Source: JANNBN01 sp963763885
GTDB lineage: Bacteria; Actinomycetota; Acidimicrobiia; Acidimicrobiales; JANYDT01
Direction: 5' to 3'
NCBI GenBank assembly: GCA_963763885.1
Contig: CAVXQD010000002.1
Location: forward strand, 62,001-126,000
DNA: 64,000 nucleotides
Shown here: positions 60,827 through 64,000 of the stretch, piece after piece
Layout: every line of letters begins with the position of its first letter
How positions within the stretch are numbered: position 1 is the stretch's first letter
Translations under genes and position numbers: made by a program
The notes under the pieces: model-generated
Databases searched by the model: none
Seen by the model: the letters and a program-made list of their open reading frames with translations, nothing else
Told to the model about the DNA's origin: nothing

Positions 60827-62152
60827 CTACCGGAAGACCCCTGCGACGAACCGCTCGACGCGTCCTATTGCGCGTTCCATGAGGGCGTCGATATCCCCAA
60901 GGCGATGGCGGCCGTTGTTCACCAACAACTGCCCTCCGACAGCAACATGGGTGATGTCGCTGCTTTTCGCGTGCCGAAGCACCTGATCGAGAGCATCTTG
61001 ATCAGGTCTGCAACCGATTCTCGAGGTGTCGACGGTGACGATGTCAGCGAGCTGGCCGCTGGCGATCAGACCACTGTCGCGCCATCCGAGCGTGGTGGCA
61101 GCGTCTGCCGTGATGGTGCGCATCAATTCGCTTGCTCGGAGCGGCGGGCACGTTGGGTCGTCCTTCGCTAGGCGTTCAAGAGAGCGCATCGCACCGAACG
61201 AGTCCACTGGGATAACGGAACTCTGTGCGAGTGCCAAGCGTCCCCCAGCGGTGCGGAACGCACCGATTGGGAAGCTGTCCATGTGCGACCCCGACACAGC
61301 GATCAGGCTGCCGCGATGTTGCGCCACGGTGGCAAGTGCTTCGGCGGTGACACCTCGAGTACCGATTGCAGCGAAACCGCCGCGATTGGTTGTCACGCTT
61401 GCCTGTATGAGCGCGTCGAGCGGTCCGGCGCCGTCGGCCGCTGGGGTCTCCAGGAGAGCGTGAACGGGCAAGCCGCACTGACCGGACCAAATCGCCACAT
61501 CAGCGAGACCCCGAACGCCCAGCCCAGTTTGATCTCCGAGGCCGCCGATCATCCGTACCGTGGTTGACCGACCAAGACGCTCCGTCCAGGGGTCAACCCG
61601 CTGCATCCACTCGTGCACGGAGTTGTGGCGAGTTCGTGCAGGACCGTTCACTGCACAGATGTCAATGATGGCCAGCCGGACTCCAGCCGTTTTCGCTGCG
61701 TGTGCAAGTGCATCGGCCACGATGTTTGGGTTTGCGAACGGCGCGCCGTCACGCTCCCGATGCAACGAAACAACCTCGCCGACGGTGGTGATACCAGCCA
61801 GGCTGAGTTCAGCGTAGACAGCCGTCGCGAGTTCGCAGAGGTCTTCTGGAGACACCGCGTTTTGCACGCTTGCGACTGCTGCTGCCACCGAATGCTCTAC
61901 CTGCCCGCGGGCAGCGCGTTCAAGCGTCCGGTGATGTGGGTTGACGATGCCGGGCAGGGTCAACCCAGACAACGCGGGAATGCCAGGTGGCGGGCTGGCG
62001 AAGCCCGTTTCGACGCGGCTGAAGCGCTCGTTCTCGATTTCCAGCAGGACGCCGTCACTTGCAGACGGGCCGCCCAGCCAGGCGTGTTGGCACCAGACGC
62101 GAAAGGTCACGTCGGGAGCATCGACACGAACCGGCTGCTGCTTGAGCGGCAC
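60827..62152 (-). CDS. HutF-like amidohydrolase with altered metal-binding sites
   Basis: About 441 residues from GTG 62152, 20 bp after serC. It aligns by pattern with formimidoylglutamate deiminase: WCQHAWLGG start, LPGIVNPHHRTLERAARGQ at the NLHSHAFQRA site, SLAGITTVGEV, GAGPLDALIQA and RLALAQSSVIPVDSFGAMRSL at the GIGSDSNVSVSPVEELR site. The HxH motif is changed (PHH) and the metal Asp region replaced (AQSS). It may be inactive or use another chemistry. The substrate is unknown. Confidence 0.7.
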   Translation of the reverse strand: MPLKQQPVRVDAPDVTFRVWCQHAWLGGPSASDGVLLEIENERFSRVETGFASPPPGIPALSGLTLPGIVNPHHRTLERAARGQVEHSVAAAVASVQNAVSPEDLCELATAVYAELSLAGITTVGEVVSLHRERDGAPFANPNIVADALAHAAKTAGVRLAIIDICAVNGPARTRHNSVHEWMQRVDPWTERLGRSTTVRMIGGLGDQTGLGVRGLADVAIWSGQCGLPVHALLETPAADGAGPLDALIQASVTTNRGGFAAIGTRGVTAEALATVAQHRGSLIAVSGSHMDSFPIGAFRTAGGRLALAQSSVIPVDSFGAMRSLERLAKDDPTCPPLRASELMRTITADAATTLGWRDSGLIASGQLADIVTVDTSRIGCRPDQDALDQVLRHAKSSDITHVAVGGQLLVNNGRHRLGDIDALMERAIGRVERFVAGVFR

Positions 62153-62171
62153 TGATTCTGGAGCGCGAGTA

Positions 62172-63302
62172 CTAGGCGAGTGCGCTGACCACGTGGTCGA
62201 TGCAAGCCGTGAGCTGCTGCACATCGGATGGTTCCACCGCCGGGAACATCGCCATGCGCAACTGGTTACGGCCAAGCTTGCGGTAGCTGTCTGTGTCGAC
62301 AATGCCGTTGGCGCGCAACACTGCACTGACCATGGTCGCATCCACGCCATCGAGGTCAATGGTGGCGACCACGTTCGATCGATCTTTGCTGTCGGCCACG
62401 AACGGGGTGGCGAACGACGATGCTTCGGCCCACGAGTACATGATCTGGGCGCTGGTTGCACAACGTGCGGCGGCCCATGACAGCCCGCCTTGTGCGTTCA
62501 TCCAGTCCAGCTGCTGCACCATCAAGAACACCGTTGCGAGGCCAGGGGTGTTGTAGGTCTGCTGTTTGCGGCTGTTGTCCATGGCGGTCCACAAATCAAG
62601 TGACGCTGGGATCCAGCGCTTGGATGCGTGAATGCGTTGGACCCGTTCCACCGCCGCAGGCGATAGGACCGCCAACCACAAGCCGCCGTCGGAAGCAAAG
62701 CACTTCTGCGGGGCGAAGTAGTAGCAGTCGGCCTGCGTGGGATCGAGCGCCAGGCCGCCAGCGCCAGACGTTGCGTCGACCGCAACCAACTGGCCCGCTG
62801 CTGCAGAGGTTCCAGCGGGACGCGTGATGGTGACAGCGACACCCGTGGATGTTTCGTTGTGCACGAGACAGTAAGTGTCGATACCTTCTTCGAGGACCGG
62901 TGCGGCGCTTGTGCCCACCGGGGCTTCAATCACCGAGGCGCGCGTCAAATGTGGAGCAGCGGCAGCGGCTTCGGCAAACTTCGACGAAAACTCGCCGAAG
63001 ACGGTGTGCTGCGACGCAGACTCGATGAGACCAAACGTTGCGACGTCCCAGAAGCAAGTTGAGCCGCCGTTGCCAAGCACAACCTCATAGCCATCGGGTA
63101 GACCGAAGAAGTTACGAACCCCATCTTGCAACCGCCCCACCATGTCTTTGACGGTGTTTTGGCGGTGGCTGGTGCCCATGTACGAAGACCCGATTTCGGC
63201 CAAGGACGCAATCGCCTCTGGGCGAACTTTCGAAGGCCCACAACCGAAGCGCCCGTCAGCAGGGAGCAACGCGGCGGGGATTTTGATGTCGGGAACGGGC
63301 AT
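62172..63302 (-). CDS. serC: Phosphoserine aminotransferase
   Basis: A 376-residue PLP enzyme of the actinobacterial SerC type. DGRFGCGPSKVRPEAI and GSSYMGTSHRQNTVKDMV are the N-terminal signatures. The PLP lysine is in YFAPQKCFASDGG, and NSRKQQTYNTPGL and GRNQLRMAMFP are conserved. It makes 3-phosphoserine in serine biosynthesis. Length equals mycobacterial SerC. Confidence 0.96.
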   Translation of the reverse strand: MPVPDIKIPAALLPADGRFGCGPSKVRPEAIASLAEIGSSYMGTSHRQNTVKDMVGRLQDGVRNFFGLPDGYEVVLGNGGSTCFWDVATFGLIESASQHTVFGEFSSKFAEAAAAAPHLTRASVIEAPVGTSAAPVLEEGIDTYCLVHNETSTGVAVTITRPAGTSAAAGQLVAVDATSGAGGLALDPTQADCYYFAPQKCFASDGGLWLAVLSPAAVERVQRIHASKRWIPASLDLWTAMDNSRKQQTYNTPGLATVFLMVQQLDWMNAQGGLSWAAARCATSAQIMYSWAEASSFATPFVADSKDRSNVVATIDLDGVDATMVSAVLRANGIVDTDSYRKLGRNQLRMAMFPAVEPSDVQQLTACIDHVVSALA

Positions 63303-63311
63303 CGGAAGAGG

Positions 63312-63935
63312 CTATGAGCTGTGGAGAGCCTCCATGACACGAATTCCTCTTGGTGACAGGCGGTACCCAACGGTGAGGCTCTCGGTGAGGCCCATCTCTT
63401 TGAGTTTGCGGACGTCGTTCTTGAACGGCATTGTTTCGCGTCCCTGGATCTCGGCAAGTTCTGGTGCTCGCCTGCCGGGCCAATCGTTGATCAGTTGTAA
63501 AGCGCTTCTGGTCCAGGGTCCGAACGAAGAACGGGTATCAAATCCGTCGAGGCGAGCGCAGATTTTCGCCAGTTCTTCCGCTGAGAGTGCTCCATCGGTA
63601 CGAAGCGCGATGCGCGTGTCCTGGCCTGAATATGCAACAGCGACTCGGTAGATGTGGCGTTCGCCGTCGCTTCGCGCCACCCTGCCGCGGCTGCTTGCAG
63701 GCCGTTCTTTGAACAGGTCGTCAAGCAACGCGGTTGCTGATTCGTAGCCAGCTGCGCGGGCCTGCGCATCCGTGATGGAATCCCGATCAACCACATCGAC
63801 CGCACTGATAGCCAGTTCGCCGATGACGGTGCGGAGTCGGCCACCGGCCTTCACCGTGGGTTTAGTCCAACGTCGAAAGACGAGGGTGATGTCCTCTGCG
63901 AGGATGGCGTCAAGCACCGGTCTGGTCAGCAACAT
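63312..63935 (-). CDS. Uncharacterised protein, possible ASCH-like N-terminal domain
   Basis: A 207-residue protein. The N-terminal half (MLLTRPVLDAILAEDITLVFRRW, GELAISAVDVVDRDSIT) resembles a PUA/ASCH-like RNA- or ligand-binding domain. The C-terminal half (LSAEELAKICARL to ESLTVGYRLSPRGIRVMEAL) looks like a winged-helix module. I do not recognise a characterised family and give no function. Located 9 bp upstream of serC in the same direction, so co-expression is likely. Confidence 0.65.
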   Translation of the reverse strand: MLLTRPVLDAILAEDITLVFRRWTKPTVKAGGRLRTVIGELAISAVDVVDRDSITDAQARAAGYESATALLDDLFKERPASSRGRVARSDGERHIYRVAVAYSGQDTRIALRTDGALSAEELAKICARLDGFDTRSSFGPWTRSALQLINDWPGRRAPELAEIQGRETMPFKNDVRKLKEMGLTESLTVGYRLSPRGIRVMEALHSS

Positions 63936-63955
63936 CCGGAAGTTCTAGCGCTGTC

Positions 63956-64000
63956 TTGACAAACTGTCTGTCGGACCGCCTCTAGCCTGATCCGATGGCA
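63956..64000 (+). promoter_or_regulatory. Candidate promoter and start of a gene truncated by the window end
   Basis: TTGACA at 63956-63961 is a good -35 box; TAGCCT at 63983-63988 could be the -10 at a long 21-bp spacing. An ATG at 63995 follows. Only two codons are present, so the product is unknown. Confidence 0.35.

Overview
The window reads as a chromosomal segment of a moderately high-GC actinobacterium, probably class Acidimicrobiia (inference from gene content). Actinobacterial markers are DUF3107, DUF3499, a PdtaS-type histidine kinase, a GpgS-type glucosyltransferase, a mycobacterial-type SerC and an MscR-type mycothiol-dependent dehydrogenase. No rRNA, tRNA, CRISPR array, integrase or transposase was seen.

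Layout. 1-4790: a translationally coupled System I cytochrome c maturation operon (ccmC end, ccmD, ccmE, ccmF, ccmG, ccmH, ccmI-like). 4884-11183: D-aminoacylase-type amidohydrolase, CYTH-CHAD protein, metallo-hydrolase plus mscR, and an IMPDH/GMP-reductase family enzyme without CBS domains. 11289-13944: sulfite-oxidase-like molybdoenzyme, heme A synthase (CtaA) and a frame-disrupted DUF3499 gene. 13945-14545: a repeat-rich intergenic island. 14546-19538: ABC exporter pair and a CoA transferase. 19593-25974: a SufR-like regulator divergent from an Mrp Fe-S carrier across 13-bp tandem repeats, then DUF3107, two ArsA/Get3-like ATPases and PdtaS. 26017-31973: GDPD, MarR, lipid kinase, etfBA, an unknown gene and gpgS.

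32034-34485 carries ilvB and ilvN behind a textbook attenuator: a 13-codon leader peptide rich in Ile, Leu and Val codons, then an intrinsic terminator. Both genes contain single-base frameshifts. 34582-41854 holds a DMT exporter, an exported Cys-rich protein, a DUF169 protein, a thioredoxin-like protein, a 2OG oxygenase, TetR plus GH1 beta-glucosidase, and a small-molecule kinase. 41881-43926 is an ilvY-like regulator divergent from ilvC. A lipoprotein PPIase follows.

45224-53605 is the most unusual locus. It is a minus-strand operon of seven tightly packed genes: carrier protein, acyl-CoA dehydrogenase, aminoacyl-tRNA-synthetase-like amino acid:[carrier protein] ligase, DUF1839, GH2-like glycosidase, tandem alpha/beta hydrolase and a short S41-like protein. 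I infer a pathway that loads an amino acid on a carrier protein, may oxidise it and transfers it to an unknown acceptor. A nitroreductase is divergent from it. 54511-59974 encodes two exported proteins with oppositely charged tails, ApbE, a ferric-reductase-like membrane protein, a two-component system and a DUF2231 protein. The window closes with an EEP-family nuclease/phosphatase, a HutF-like amidohydrolase with altered metal sites, serC and an uncharacterised protein.

Four genes (DUF3499, ilvB, ilvN and the 54511 gene) each look broken by one inserted or missing base. Consensus errors are the simplest explanation, but real lesions cannot be excluded from sequence alone.
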